DNA of 64,000 bases from Cellulomonas chitinilytica (GTDB taxonomy: Bacteria; Actinomycetota; Actinomycetes; Actinomycetales; Cellulomonadaceae). The position numbers were made by a program, and so were the translations under genes. Numbering within the stretch: position 1 is the stretch's first letter; each line of letters starts with the position of its first letter. The notes below the pieces were generated by a model. It searched no databases. It worked only from the letters and a program-made list of their open reading frames with translations, and was not told where the DNA came from. Shown here piece by piece: positions 1-9,255 of this stretch. Location of the stretch: contig NZ_BONK01000014.1 in assembly GCF_016862675.1 (NCBI RefSeq), positions 62,001 to 126,000 on the forward strand. The letters are read 5' to 3'.

Positions 1-2081
1 TCCTTGCCGCGGGCCTCCGCGCACTCGCGGGCGCAGCCGGAGACGCCGAGCTTGAGCTTGTGCGGCGAGCGCAGGCCCCGGTACCGGAGCTCGAGCAGCA
101 CCGCGAGCGCCACCGAGTCCTGCACGCCGAACCGGCACCACGTGGAGCCGACGCACGACTTCACGGTCCGCAGCGACTTCCCGTACGCGTGCCCGGACTC
201 GAAGCCGGCGTCGACGAGCCGCTGCCAGATGAGCGGGAGCTGGTCGATGCGAGCCCCGAACAGGTCGATCCGCTGGCCGCCGGTGATCTTCGTGTAGAGG
301 CCGTAGTCCTTCGCGACCTCGCCGATCGCGATGAGGCCTTCCGGCGTGACCTCGCCGCCCGGGATGCGCGGCACCACCGAGTACGAGCCGTCCTTCTGCA
401 GGTTCGCCATGACGTGGTCGTTGGTGTCCTGCAGGGCGGCGCGCTCACCGTCGAGGACGTGCGCGGGGGCGGTCGTCGCGAGGATCGACGCGACCGCAGG
501 CTTGCAGATGTCGCAGCCGCGGCCGGTGCCGAACCGCTCGACGACCTCGGTGAAGCTGCGCAGGCCGGCGACCCGGACGGCGTCGTAGAGCTGCGCGCGG
601 GACAGCGCGAAGTGCTCGCACAGCGCGGAGCTGACGGTGATGCCCTGCTTGGTGAGCTCGGTGGTGACGAGCTTCTTGACGAGCGGCAGGCACGACCCGC
701 AGCTCGTGCCGGCCTTCGTGCACGCCTTGACCGCGCCGACGTCGGTGCACTCGTGCTCGGTGACCGCGGCCCGGATGGTCCCGGCGGACACGTTGTTGCA
801 CGAGCAGACGCCCGCGTCGTCGGGCAGCTCCAGGTCCGGCGCTCCCCCGCCGCCCTCCGGCAGGAGGAACACGGCCGGGTCGCCGGGCAGCTCGCGGCCC
901 AGCATCGGCCGCAGGCTCGCGTAGGCGGACGCGTCGCCGACGAGGACGCCGCCGAGCAGCGTGCGCGCGTCGTCCGACATGACGAGCTTCTTGTAGACGC
1001 CGTTCACCGGGTCCGCCCAGACGAGCTCGAGCGCACCCTCGGTGCGGCCGAACGCGTCGCCGAAGCTCGCGACGTCGACGCCCGCGAGCTTGAGCTTCGT
1101 CGCGGTGTCCGCGCCGGGGAACTCCGCCGCACCGCCGAGCAGGCGGTCCGCGGTGACCTCCGCCATCGCGTAGCCAGGGGCGACGAGGCCGATGCACGCA
1201 CCCTGGATGCAGGCCACCTCGCCGACCGCCGACACGTCGGGGTCCGACGTGAGGCACGTGTCGTCGACGACGACACCGCCGCGCGGGCCGACCTCCAGGC
1301 CGGACGTGCGTGCGAGCTCGTCGCGGGGCCGCACGCCCGCGGCCACGACGACCACGTCGGCGTCCACCCGACCGCCGTCCGCGAGGTCGAGCCGGCCGAC
1401 GCCGCCGCGACGGTGCGGGCGGATCCGGACCGTCATGGCCTTGACCCGGACGCCGACGCCGATGTTGTTGATGAGCCGGCGCAGCGCCTCGCCGCCGCCC
1501 AGGTCGAGCTGCGTGTCCATGAGGTGGGTGCCGACCTGCAGCACGGTGGCCTGGGCGCCGAGCGCGTGCAGCGCACCCGCCGCCTCCAGGCCGAGCAGAC
1601 CGCCGCCGAGCACCGCGCCGCGCACCGGGCGGACCAGGTCCTGCTGCAGCTTCTCGACGTACCCGCGCAGCGCGGCGACGTCGTCGATCGTCCGGTAGAC
1701 GAACACCCCGGGCAGGTCCGCGCCCTCCGTCGGCGGCACCCACGCGTACGACCCGGTCGCGAGGACCAGGTGGTCGTAGGTGTAGGTACGGCCCGACGCG
1801 GCCGTCACCGTGCGCGCCTCGCGGTCGATCTGTGTCACCTTGTCGTCGCGGACGAGGCGGACGAGCGGGTCGCGCCACAGGTCGGCGTCGCCGAGCGCGA
1901 GGTCCTCGGGGTCGCGGCCGGAGAAGTAGCTCGTCAGTGCGACACGGTCGTAGGGGCGGCGAGGCTCCTCGGCGAGGACGGTGATCCGCCAGGCGCCGGC
2001 GGTGTCGCGGTCGCGGAGGGCTTCGACGAGCCGCTGCGCGACCATGCCGCCGCCGACGACGACGAGGTGACGGGGGTCCAT
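1..2081 (-). CDS. nirB: Assimilatory nitrite reductase large subunit NirB (3' end outside window)
   Basis: Reduces nitrite to ammonium in the cytoplasm using NAD(P)H, FAD, iron-sulfur centres and siroheme. The 693 visible residues begin with an FAD/NAD Rossmann fold (VVVGGG at about residue 6). A BFD-type [2Fe-2S] region follows (CSCNN near 424, CGSC near 459), then a further CDIC near 523. The siroheme/[4Fe-4S] ligands CVGSTWC (about 644-650) and CARECAE (about 683-689) are both present. The frame runs off the left edge, so the C-terminus and any nirD are unseen. The ATG at 2081 is chosen because GGAG lies 8 bases upstream. A promoter and GlnR-like box lie upstream. Family assignment is firm; nitrogen regulation is inferred. 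Confidence 0.95.
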   Translation of the reverse strand, partial: MDPRHLVVVGGGMVAQRLVEALRDRDTAGAWRITVLAEEPRRPYDRVALTSYFSGRDPEDLALGDADLWRDPLVRLVRDDKVTQIDREARTVTAASGRTYTYDHLVLATGSYAWVPPTEGADLPGVFVYRTIDDVAALRGYVEKLQQDLVRPVRGAVLGGGLLGLEAAGALHALGAQATVLQVGTHLMDTQLDLGGGEALRRLINNIGVGVRVKAMTVRIRPHRRGGVGRLDLADGGRVDADVVVVAAGVRPRDELARTSGLEVGPRGGVVVDDTCLTSDPDVSAVGEVACIQGACIGLVAPGYAMAEVTADRLLGGAAEFPGADTATKLKLAGVDVASFGDAFGRTEGALELVWADPVNGVYKKLVMSDDARTLLGGVLVGDASAYASLRPMLGRELPGDPAVFLLPEGGGGAPDLELPDDAGVCSCNNVSAGTIRAAVTEHECTDVGAVKACTKAGTSCGSCLPLVKKLVTTELTKQGITVSSALCEHFALSRAQLYDAVRVAGLRSFTEVVERFGTGRGCDICKPAVASILATTAPAHVLDGERAALQDTNDHVMANLQKDGSYSVVPRIPGGEVTPEGLIAIGEVAKDYGLYTKITGGQRIDLFGARIDQLPLIWQRLVDAGFESGHAYGKSLRTVKSCVGSTWCRFGVQDSVALAVLLELRYRGLRSPHKLKLGVSGCARECAEARGK

Positions 2082-2120
2082 GGGTGGCTCCGGTCGGTCG
2101 GGGGGACGAGGGCAAGTCCG

Positions 2121-2126
2121 ACGGTA
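2121..2126 (-). promoter_or_regulatory. Putative -10 box of nirB
   Basis: On the minus strand this reads TACCGT, a TANNNT-type actinobacterial -10 box, 39 bases before the nirB start codon. It lies 33 bases downstream of the GlnR-like box. narK has a TAGCGT box in the same relative place, which raises confidence. Confidence 0.5.
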
Positions 2127-2159
2127 GGAAGCGCGTGTTTCGCGCGGTGTCGCCGGTCC

Positions 2160-2186
2160 GTTACCCCGAAGGAACGTTGTCCGCAC
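2160..2186 (-). promoter_or_regulatory. GlnR-like box upstream of nirB
   Basis: Plus strand reads GTTAC-N6-GGAAC-N6-CGCAC; the first two blocks match the GTNAC-N6-GNAAC shape known for GlnR sites in Streptomyces and Mycobacterium. The centre is about 59 bases upstream of the predicted transcription start, a typical activator distance. The narK upstream region carries GTTGC-N6-GGAAC-N6-CGCAC at the same offset. Binding by GlnR is inferred; no glnR gene is in the window. Confidence 0.55.
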
Positions 2187-2237
2187 ATCTGGCGTGGTGG
2201 GCGTGTGAGTGTGGGTGGGGGCTGGCACGGTGGGCGC

Positions 2238-2786
2238 ATGACTGCTGTGGTCGCCCTGCTCAGGGCCGTGAACGTCGGGAGCCGGACCGTGAGGTCCGCC
2301 GAGCTCAAGGCGGTGGCGACGTCGCTGGGCCACACCGAGGTCGTGACCTACGTGAACAGCGGGAACCTCGTGCTGGTGCCCGCGGACGGTGCGTCGCCCG
2401 ACGACGTGGCCGCCGGGCTGTCGGCGGCGTTCGAGTCGCAGTACGGGTTCGCGGTGCCGGTCGTGGCGCGGACCGCCGCCGAGTGGGAGCTGGTCGTGCG
2501 GGCGCTGCCGTTCCGCGCGGAGGCGGAGAGCGATCGTTCGCACCTGGTCGTGTACTGCTGGGACGGCGTGCCGGACGTCGCGTCGATCCGGACCTTCGAC
2601 GCGTCCGTCTACGGGAACGAGACGGTCATCTGGCACGGCCGCGAGACGTACGCGTACTACCCGGACGGCATCGGGCGGTCCAAGCTCACGCTCCCCGTGC
2701 TGTCCAAGGCCGCCGGCCGGGTCGGGACCGCCCGCAACTGGAGGACCGTCCTGGCCCTCCAGAAGCTGGCCCAGGAACGGTCCTGA
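2238..2786 (+). CDS. DUF1697 family protein
   Basis: A 182-residue soluble protein that matches the DUF1697 family across its length. The family N-terminal signature is clear: a start like MTAVVALLRAVNVG followed by TYVNSGNLVL at about residues 37-46. It ends with the typical SKLTLPVL and TARNWRTV segments. No biochemical function is established for the family. It is transcribed away from nirB, and the nirB GlnR-like box lies in the shared gap, but no promoter motif for this gene is obvious. The ATG at 2238 is the only start that gives the family-length N-terminus. Confidence 0.85.
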   Translation: MTAVVALLRAVNVGSRTVRSAELKAVATSLGHTEVVTYVNSGNLVLVPADGASPDDVAAGLSAAFESQYGFAVPVVARTAAEWELVVRALPFRAEAESDRSHLVVYCWDGVPDVASIRTFDASVYGNETVIWHGRETYAYYPDGIGRSKLTLPVLSKAAGRVGTARNWRTVLALQKLAQERS

Positions 2787-2830
2787 AGAACGATGTCGCT
2801 GGTCGGGACCCGTTTGGTTGAATCGATCTC

Positions 2831-3766
2831 GTGACCGTTCTGAGCATCTCCTCCCTCGAGAAGTCCTACGGCACGGTGCGTGCCCTGCGGGACATGACGT
2901 TCGACGTGCACGGCGGCGAGATCTTCGGGTTCGTCGGGTCCAACGGCGCCGGCAAGTCCACGACCATGCGGATCGCCGTCGGGGTCCTCTCCGCCGACGC
3001 CGGCACGGTTACCTGGGACGGCAGGCCCGTGGACCACGCGATCCGGCGCCGCATCGGGTACATGCCTGAGGAGCGTGGCCTCTACCCGCGGATGAAGGTC
3101 GCCGACCAGCTCGTCTACCTCGCGCGGCTGCACGGCCTCGACGCCGCCGCCGCCCGCCGGTCGATGGAGCGCTGGACGGAGACGCTCGGCGTCGAGGAGC
3201 GGCGGGGCGACGAGGTGCTCAAGCTCTCGCTCGGCAACCAGCAGCGCGTGCAGCTCGCCGCGGCCCTCGTGCACGACCCCGAGATCCTCGTGCTCGACGA
3301 GCCGTTCTCCGGGCTCGACCCGGTCGCGGTCGACGTCATGAGCGGCGTCCTGCGCGACCAGGCCGCGCAGGGGGTCCCGGTGCTGTTCTCGTCGCACCAG
3401 CTCGAGCTCGTGGAGCGGCTGTGCGACCGGGTCGGGATCGTGCGGGCCGGGTCGATGGTGGCCGTCGGCGGGATCGACGAGCTGCGGCAGACGGACGAGC
3501 GGGCGTGGGTGGTCGACGGGCCGCCGTCGGCGTTCGCCTCCTCCGTCGCCGGCGCCCGGGTGGTGTCGTCGGACGGTTCGCGGACCGTCGTCGCGGTCGG
3601 TCCGTCGGCCCCCGACGACGTCGACCAGCAGCTCCTGCGCGCCGCGCTCGCCGCCGGGCCGGTGCGCGAGTTCGCCCGGCAGCGCCCGACGCTCGTCGAG
3701 CTGTACCGGCACGTCGTCACCACCGAGGCCACCCCGGCCGCCGAGCTCGAGGAGGTGTCGGCATGA
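2831..3766 (+). CDS. ABC transporter ATP-binding protein (NatA/EcsA-like)
   Basis: 311-residue ATPase subunit of an exporter of the NatAB class. The Walker A motif GSNGAGKST lies at about residues 36-44, the signature LSLGNQQR at about 132-139 (LSLGN instead of LSGGQ is normal in this subfamily), and Walker B with D-loop LVLDEPFSGLDP at about 153-164. The H-loop histidine is in SSHQLE. The C-terminal 80 residues form the usual accessory domain. The start is GTG at 2831. The stop overlaps the permease start by four bases (ATGA), so the two are translationally coupled. Substrate unknown; sodium, a drug or a peptide are family possibilities. Confidence 0.93.
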   Translation: MTVLSISSLEKSYGTVRALRDMTFDVHGGEIFGFVGSNGAGKSTTMRIAVGVLSADAGTVTWDGRPVDHAIRRRIGYMPEERGLYPRMKVADQLVYLARLHGLDAAAARRSMERWTETLGVEERRGDEVLKLSLGNQQRVQLAAALVHDPEILVLDEPFSGLDPVAVDVMSGVLRDQAAQGVPVLFSSHQLELVERLCDRVGIVRAGSMVAVGGIDELRQTDERAWVVDGPPSAFASSVAGARVVSSDGSRTVVAVGPSAPDDVDQQLLRAALAAGPVREFARQRPTLVELYRHVVTTEATPAAELEEVSA

Positions 3767-4992
3767 ACGGCTCCCTGGAGATCAGCCCGGGCGCCGCGAT
3801 CCGGATGATCGCCGGACGCGAGATCCGCTTCCGGCTGACGTCGAAGGCCTTCGTCTGGACGACCGTCGCCCTGGTCGCGGCCGTGGTGCTCGGCGGAGTC
3901 GCGGCGGGCCTGCTCGCCGACCGCGAGACTCCCCCGCAGCAGGTGGGGCTGACGTCGGAGGCGGCCGGGGTCGCCGACCAGCTCGTCGCGACCGGCCGTG
4001 CGGTCGGCGTCCCGATCGAGACGCGGGAGGTCGACTCCGAGGCCGCCGGCCGCGACCTGCTGAGGTCCGGCGACCTCGACGCGCTCGTCACGTCGACCAC
4101 CCCCGAGCTGACCGTCGTCGTGAAGCAGACGCTCGGCGACACCGGCGCGGCCGTCTTCGGCCCGCTCGCGCAGCAGCTCGCCCTCGGCTCGGCCGTGACC
4201 GACCTCGGCGGCGACCCCGCGTCCGTCGCCGCGGACATCGCGTCGGCCGCACCGGTCGTGACGTCGCTCGAACCTGCACCGTCCGTCGACGGCGCGCAGA
4301 TCATCGCCGGCTACATCGCCGGGATCCTGCTGTTCCTCTCCCTCATGACCGCCGGGCAGCTCGTCGCCCAGGGCGTCGTCGAGGAGAAGTCCAGCCGCGT
4401 CGTCGAGCTCCTCCTCGCCACCGTGCGGCCCTGGCAGCTCATGGCCGGCAAGGTCCTCGGCATCGGCATCATCGGGCTCATCCAGATCGTCGCCGTCGTC
4501 GGCTCCGGCGTGGTGACGGCCTTCGCCTTCGGGCTCGTCGACTCGTCGTCGTTGAACCTCGGCGTGACGGCGATCTGGGCCGTCCTGTGGTTCGCGATCG
4601 GGTTCGCGATGTACGCGCTGGTCCTCGCCGCGCTCGCCTCGCTCGTCTCGCGGCAGGAGGACGTCGGGTCCGTCATCTCGCCCGTCATCGGGCTGATGGT
4701 CATCCCGTACATCATCGGCATCTCGATCGCGCCCTGGGACCCCGACAACCCGCTCATCGTGTGGCTGTCGTACGTGCCGTTCTTCTCGCCGTTCCTCATG
4801 CCGATCCGCATCGCCCTCGACGCCGTCGCGCTCTGGGAGGTGCTGCTCGCCGCGGCCCTGTGCCTGGCCCTCATCCCGGTGCTGGTGTGGTTCGCGGGCC
4901 GGGTGTACTCCAACGCGGTCCTCCACTCGGGCGGCCGCATCAAGCTGAAGGACGCCCTGCGGGGCGCACCGCTGTCGGCGTCCCCGTCCTGA
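3763..4992 (+). CDS. ABC-2 type permease (NatB-like)
   Basis: 409-residue membrane subunit that pairs with the preceding ATPase. It has one N-terminal membrane segment (about residues 28-48), a large extracytoplasmic domain to about 180, and then about five to six segments between 185 and 390. This is the classic NatB/ABC-2 layout. The motif EEKSSRVVELLLATVRPWQL near 206-225 is the conserved coupling region of this family. The ATG at 3763 has GGAGG close upstream and overlaps the previous stop. Substrate cannot be read from the sequence. Confidence 0.9.
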   Translation: MNGSLEISPGAAIRMIAGREIRFRLTSKAFVWTTVALVAAVVLGGVAAGLLADRETPPQQVGLTSEAAGVADQLVATGRAVGVPIETREVDSEAAGRDLLRSGDLDALVTSTTPELTVVVKQTLGDTGAAVFGPLAQQLALGSAVTDLGGDPASVAADIASAAPVVTSLEPAPSVDGAQIIAGYIAGILLFLSLMTAGQLVAQGVVEEKSSRVVELLLATVRPWQLMAGKVLGIGIIGLIQIVAVVGSGVVTAFAFGLVDSSSLNLGVTAIWAVLWFAIGFAMYALVLAALASLVSRQEDVGSVISPVIGLMVIPYIIGISIAPWDPDNPLIVWLSYVPFFSPFLMPIRIALDAVALWEVLLAAALCLALIPVLVWFAGRVYSNAVLHSGGRIKLKDALRGAPLSASPS

Positions 4993-5022
4993 CACCCGGC
5001 CGGCCGCCGATAGCGTGGCCGC

Positions 5023-5469
5023 ATGGCCACGCTCTTCACCAAGATCATCGACGGCGACATCCCCGGCCGGTTCGTGTGGGCGGACGACGTGGTCGTCGCG
5101 TTCACGACGATCGCGCCGATCACCGACGGGCACACGCTCGTGGTCCCCCGGGCGGAGGTCGTCCAGCTCACCGACGCGGACGACGACCTGCTGGCCCACC
5201 TGACGAGGGTCGCCAAGGTCATCGGCCGGGCGCAGCAGACCGCCTGGGACGCCCCGCGGGCCGCATTGCTGGTCGCCGGGTTCGAGGTGCCGCACCTGCA
5301 CATGCACGTCCTGCCGGCGTGGGACGAGGCCAGCCTGTCGTTCCGGAACGCCCGGACGGACGTGCCGGCCGCCGAGCTCGACGCGGCGGCGGAGCGCGTG
5401 CGGCAGGCGCTCCGGGACGCGGGCCACGCGACGAACGTCCCCGCGTCGATCGGTTCACCCGACCTCTGA
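5023..5469 (+). CDS. HIT family nucleotide hydrolase/transferase
   Basis: 148-residue histidine-triad protein. The HLHMHVLP motif gives the catalytic histidines H91, H93 and H95, and DGHTLVVPR at about 39-47 is the usual nucleotide-binding strand. Such proteins cleave adenosine phosphoramidates or dinucleoside polyphosphates; the exact substrate is not evident. A TAGCGT -10-like box at 5011-5016 ends six bases before the ATG and there is no Shine-Dalgarno sequence, so the mRNA is probably leaderless. Confidence 0.92.
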   Translation: MATLFTKIIDGDIPGRFVWADDVVVAFTTIAPITDGHTLVVPRAEVVQLTDADDDLLAHLTRVAKVIGRAQQTAWDAPRAALLVAGFEVPHLHMHVLPAWDEASLSFRNARTDVPAAELDAAAERVRQALRDAGHATNVPASIGSPDL

Positions 5470-5628
5470 CGCAGGCCACCCGGCGCACGTGGGTGAATCC
5501 CCGGTGGGCGACCCCCGGCGACCGCTACGGTTGCCCCGATCTGCACGGGTGCCACCCGCGGTGTCGGACGACAGCGACTGGCGCGCCGACGTGCGGGCGG
5601 AGAACCTCTCCGCGCTGAGAGCCCTGGG

Positions 5629-6135
5629 GTGAGCGTGCTGATCTTCGTGGCCATCGCCGGCATCGCGCTGGCGTTGCTGCTCGTGACCGTCCTGGTCGGG
5701 GACTTCCTCGACGGGACGTTCGACGCGATCGGTCTCGGCGACGGGTTCCTGTCGTCGGAGGCGGTGCTGTCGTTCTTCGCCACGTTCGGCCTGACCGGCG
5801 CGATCCTGCTCGCCTCGACCGACGTCTCGATGCTGATGGCCGCCCTCGCCGGGCTCGGCGCCGGTGCGGTCGTCGGCGGCGGCGCCGCGGTCGTGACCCG
5901 CGCGCTCGCGAACGGGCCGACGGCGCACCAGCTCTCCGCCGCCGACTACGTCGACCAGGTCGCCACCGTGACCACGTCGATCCCCGCCGACGGGATGGGC
6001 CAGGTGCACCTGGTCCTGGCCGGGCAGTCGACCTCGATCGCGGCCCGCGCGGCCGAGCCGATCACGAACGGCTCCACCGTCCGCATCGCCACGCTGCTGG
6101 GCCCCGGCGTCGTGAAGGTCGTCCGCGAGGGCTGA
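5629..6135 (+). CDS. NfeD-like membrane protein, partner of flotillin
   Basis: 168 residues with three hydrophobic segments (about 2-25, 44-62 and 66-88), then a soluble C-terminal domain rich in beta strands that resembles the OB-fold of NfeD/YuaF proteins (GQVHLVLAGQ near 125, ending LLGPGVVKVV). In Bacillus, YuaF is encoded with a flotillin, and here the flotillin gene follows 58 bases later on the same strand. Sequence similarity is modest, so the NfeD call rests on topology plus neighbour. The GTG at 5629 was chosen to include the whole first membrane segment. Confidence 0.7.
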   Translation: MSVLIFVAIAGIALALLLVTVLVGDFLDGTFDAIGLGDGFLSSEAVLSFFATFGLTGAILLASTDVSMLMAALAGLGAGAVVGGGAAVVTRALANGPTAHQLSAADYVDQVATVTTSIPADGMGQVHLVLAGQSTSIAARAAEPITNGSTVRIATLLGPGVVKVVREG

Positions 6136-6193
6136 TCCGGCCCGCTGACCCACCGGGCGCTCGACGCCCGTCACCGAGACAAGAAGGAGTTCC

Positions 6194-7588
6194 GTGCTCT
6201 TCGCATCCACGCCCGTCCTGGGCATCGCAGGCCTGGCCCTGGTCGTCGTCATCCTGGCCTTCGCGATCGCCAAGCGGTACCGCGTCGCCAAGCCGAACGA
6301 GGCGTTCATCGTCACCGGTCGGCGCGGCAAGACCTCCGGCGACCTGTCAGGGCAGAAGGTCGTCACCGGTGGTGGCGTGTTCGTGTTCCCGCTGGTCCAG
6401 CAGCTGTCCGTGCTCGACATGTCGTCGCGCCGGATCACCGTCGAGGTCAACGGGGCTCCGTCGTCGCAGGGCATCGCGCTGAACGTGCGCGGTGTGGCGG
6501 CGATCAAGGTCAACAACGACGACGTCGCGATCCGCGCCGCCGCGCAGCGCTTCGGTGCGCAGCAGGAGGAGATCGACAACTTCGTCACGAACGAGCTCTC
6601 CGGCGCGCTGCGGGCGATCGTCGGGCAGCTGACCGTCGAGCAGGTCATCCGGGACCGCGAGTCGTTCGCGCAGAAGGTCCTGGAGAACGTGACGACGTCG
6701 CTCTCGGAGCAGGGCCTCAAGCTCGACACGTTCCACATCCAGGAGGTCGGCGACCACGCCGGCACGTACATCCAGGACATGGGTCGTGCGTCCGCCGCCG
6801 AGATCCGCCGGCAGGCCGAGATCGCCGAGGCCGAGGCGCACCGGCTCTCGGAGCAGAAGCGCGTCGAGGTCGCCACCGAGGTCGCGAACTACCAGCGCGC
6901 TCTGCAGCTGCGGGAGTCGGAGATCAAGGCGGAGACGGACCGCGCGACGGCCCAGTCGGCCGCCGCCGGCCCGCTCGAGGTCGCTGCCCGCCAGCAGGAG
7001 ATCCTCACCCAGCAGGAGCTCGTCGCCGAGCGGCAGGCCGCGCTGACCGAGCGCGAGCTCGACACCACCGTCCGCCGCCCCGCCGACGCCGCGCGCTACC
7101 AGGCCGAGCAGGAGGCCGAGGCTCACCGGACCACGGCGATCAAGCAGGCCGAGGGCGCTCGCCTGGAGGCCGAGCAGCGTGCCGCCGGTGAGCTCGCGCT
7201 GCGCAAGGCGGCAGCCGAGGCGACCCGTCTCGAGGGTGAGGCCCGCGCCGCGGCGACCCTCGCGGAGGGTTCGGCCGACGCCGAGGCGCTCGAGAAGCGT
7301 GCGGCGGCGTACGCGCAGTTCAACTCGGCCGCGATCACCGACCGCCTGCTCGAGGTCCTGCCGCAGATCGCCCGGGAGCTGGCGGCGCCGATGGGCAACA
7401 TCGACAGCCTGACGGTCCTGTCGACGGACGGTGCGTCCGCCCTCCCGAAGGCGGTGGCGAACAACTTCACGCAGCTCCAGGAGATCGTGAAGGCCACGAC
7501 CGGCCTCGACGTGACCCAGCTCGTCTCGCAGCTGGCCGCTCCCGCGGCCACCCCGTCGCACAACGGGCACGCCGCGACCTCGAACTGA
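6194..7588 (+). CDS. Flotillin-like SPFH/band 7 protein
   Basis: 464-residue membrane scaffold protein. An N-terminal membrane helix (about 6-26) is followed by the SPFH domain (about 30-200, including ALNVRGVAAIKV). A long Ala/Glu-rich coiled coil (about 200-380) and the conserved flotillin C-terminal segment around ITDRLLEVLPQIAREL (about 385-400) complete it. Flotillins organise ordered membrane domains. The start is GTG at 6194 behind AAGGAG. It sits directly after the NfeD-like gene, and a strong hairpin follows the stop, so the pair is a closed operon. Confidence 0.93.
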   Translation: MLFASTPVLGIAGLALVVVILAFAIAKRYRVAKPNEAFIVTGRRGKTSGDLSGQKVVTGGGVFVFPLVQQLSVLDMSSRRITVEVNGAPSSQGIALNVRGVAAIKVNNDDVAIRAAAQRFGAQQEEIDNFVTNELSGALRAIVGQLTVEQVIRDRESFAQKVLENVTTSLSEQGLKLDTFHIQEVGDHAGTYIQDMGRASAAEIRRQAEIAEAEAHRLSEQKRVEVATEVANYQRALQLRESEIKAETDRATAQSAAAGPLEVAARQQEILTQQELVAERQAALTERELDTTVRRPADAARYQAEQEAEAHRTTAIKQAEGARLEAEQRAAGELALRKAAAEATRLEGEARAAATLAEGSADAEALEKRAAAYAQFNSAAITDRLLEVLPQIARELAAPMGNIDSLTVLSTDGASALPKAVANNFTQLQEIVKATTGLDVTQLVSQLAAPAATPSHNGHAATSN

Positions 7589-7602
7589 CGTCCCGCACGC
7601 AG

Positions 7603-7634
7603 CGGCCCGCCCCGACCACGGAAGGGGCGGGCCG
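7603..7634 (+). terminator. Hairpin terminator after flotillin gene
   Basis: Perfect 11-bp stem (CGGCCCGCCCC / GGGGCGGGCCG) with a 10-base loop, starting 14 bases after the flotillin stop and followed by TTCC. It lacks a long T run, as is common in high-GC actinobacteria. Confidence 0.7.
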
Positions 7635-7689
7635 TTCCGTGCGTTTCCCCCGGTGAGAGCGCACGATGGGCCGGACGGGCGGAGGGCTG

Positions 7690-9234
7690 ATGACACGACG
7701 GACCTGGACGTGGCTGTCCGCGCTCGCCGGGCTGGCCGCCGGGCTGGTCACGGTGGGCGTCGGGTCGCTGGTCGCGATCGTCACCGGCCCGTCGTCGGAC
7801 CCGCTGAACGCGGTCGGGGCGGCGTTCGTGGACGCGACGCCGGCGTGGCTCAAGGACTTCGCGACGTCGACGTTCGGCACGAACGACAAGGCGGTCCTGC
7901 GGCTCGGCGAGGTCCTCGTCGTGGCGGGGCTGTGCGCGCTCGCCGGGATCCTGGCGGCCCGGCGGTGGGCGTGGGGCGCGACGCTCGTCGTCGTGCTGGG
8001 CGCCGTCGCCGCGCTCGCCGCGACGGGACGGCCCGACGCAGGGGTGCTGGCCGGGGCGCCGAGCGTGGTCGGCACGATCGCGGGGCTGCTGACGCTGCGC
8101 GAACTGATCCGCAGGATCCCCGCGCCCGACGAGCAGGCCGCCCGAGCCGCGAGCACCCGGCCGGGGGCGACGCGGCGAGGGTTCCTGCAGGCCGGGGCGG
8201 TCGCGGCGGGCGCCGGGTTCGTCGCGGTGCTCGTCGGGCGGGCCCTGACGGCGGCGACGCGGGGCGCGACCACGGCCCGCGCCGCCATCCGGCTCCCCGC
8301 CGCCACGAGGACGGCGCCGCCCGTACCGGCGGGCGTGGACGTGGGTGTCGACGGGGTCCAGCCGTGGGAGACGCCGCCGCCCGAGTTCTACCGGATCGAC
8401 ACCGCCCTCGTGGTCCCGCAGGTGGACCCCGAGACGTGGACGCTGAAGGTCCACGGGCTCGTCGACCACCCGTTCACGATGACGTGGGCGGAGCTGCTGG
8501 CGAGCGACCTCGTCGAGGCATGGGTGACCCTGTGCTGCGTGTCGAACCCCGTGGGCGGGGACCTCATCGGGAACCAGCGCTGGCTCGGCCTCCCCCTGCA
8601 GCAGGTCATGGCGAGGGCCCAGCCGCACGCGGACGCCGACATGGTCCTGTCGACGAGCGCGGACGGGTTCACGGCGTCGACGCCTCTGGAGGCGCTGACC
8701 GACGGCCGGGACTCGCTGCTCGCCGTCGGGATGGACGGCGAGCCGCTGCCCATCGAGCACGGGTTCCCGGTGCGGATGGTGGTGCCGGGGCTGTACGGGT
8801 ACGTGTCGGCGACGAAGTGGGTCGTGGACCTCGAGGTCACCCGGTTCGCCGACGCCACCGCCTACTGGACGGACCGCGGCTGGTCGGAGCGCGGCCCGGT
8901 GAAGACGCAGTCCCGCATCGAGGTCCCCCGCACGGGCTCGACGGTCGACGCCGGGGACGTCGTCGTCGCCGGGACCGCCTGGGCGCAGCACCGTGGGGTC
9001 ACCCGGGTGCAGGTGCGGGTCGACGACGGCGCGTGGAACGACGTGACCCTCGCGGCCGACGGCGGCATCGACTCGTGGCGGCAGTGGTCGTGGACGTGGC
9101 CCGACGCGCCGAGCGGCGACCACCGGCTGTACGTGCGGGCGTTCGACCCGGACGGCCCGCAGACGGGCGTCGTGCTGGGTGAGGTCCCCGACGGTGCGAC
9201 CGGGTACGACGACGTGCGGGTGAGCGTGCGCTGA
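7690..9234 (+). CDS. Membrane-anchored sulfite-oxidase-like molybdopterin enzyme
   Basis: 514 residues. The N-terminal third has about four membrane segments (near 6-30, 75-93, 97-116 and 122-138), followed by an RRGFLQAG twin-arginine-like stretch and a fifth segment (about 160-185). The rest is an Oxidored_molyb domain. Its likely molybdenum-ligand cysteine is C283 in CCVSNPVGGDLIGN, a signature of this actinobacterial subgroup. A C-terminal Mo-co dimerisation domain ends the protein. The catalytic part should lie outside the membrane. Substrate unknown; no haem partner gene is adjacent. The ATG at 7690 is preferred over one at 7666 because GGAGGG lies five bases upstream. Confidence 0.88.
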   Translation: MTRRTWTWLSALAGLAAGLVTVGVGSLVAIVTGPSSDPLNAVGAAFVDATPAWLKDFATSTFGTNDKAVLRLGEVLVVAGLCALAGILAARRWAWGATLVVVLGAVAALAATGRPDAGVLAGAPSVVGTIAGLLTLRELIRRIPAPDEQAARAASTRPGATRRGFLQAGAVAAGAGFVAVLVGRALTAATRGATTARAAIRLPAATRTAPPVPAGVDVGVDGVQPWETPPPEFYRIDTALVVPQVDPETWTLKVHGLVDHPFTMTWAELLASDLVEAWVTLCCVSNPVGGDLIGNQRWLGLPLQQVMARAQPHADADMVLSTSADGFTASTPLEALTDGRDSLLAVGMDGEPLPIEHGFPVRMVVPGLYGYVSATKWVVDLEVTRFADATAYWTDRGWSERGPVKTQSRIEVPRTGSTVDAGDVVVAGTAWAQHRGVTRVQVRVDDGAWNDVTLAADGGIDSWRQWSWTWPDAPSGDHRLYVRAFDPDGPQTGVVLGEVPDGATGYDDVRVSVR

Positions 9235-9255
9235 GCCGGCGTCCGAGGACGACGA

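Noticed and set aside
60..2237. Plus-strand frame opposite nirB that leads into the DUF1697 gene
   Set aside because: Only the part from 2238 shows a protein family. The earlier part is the complement of nirB.
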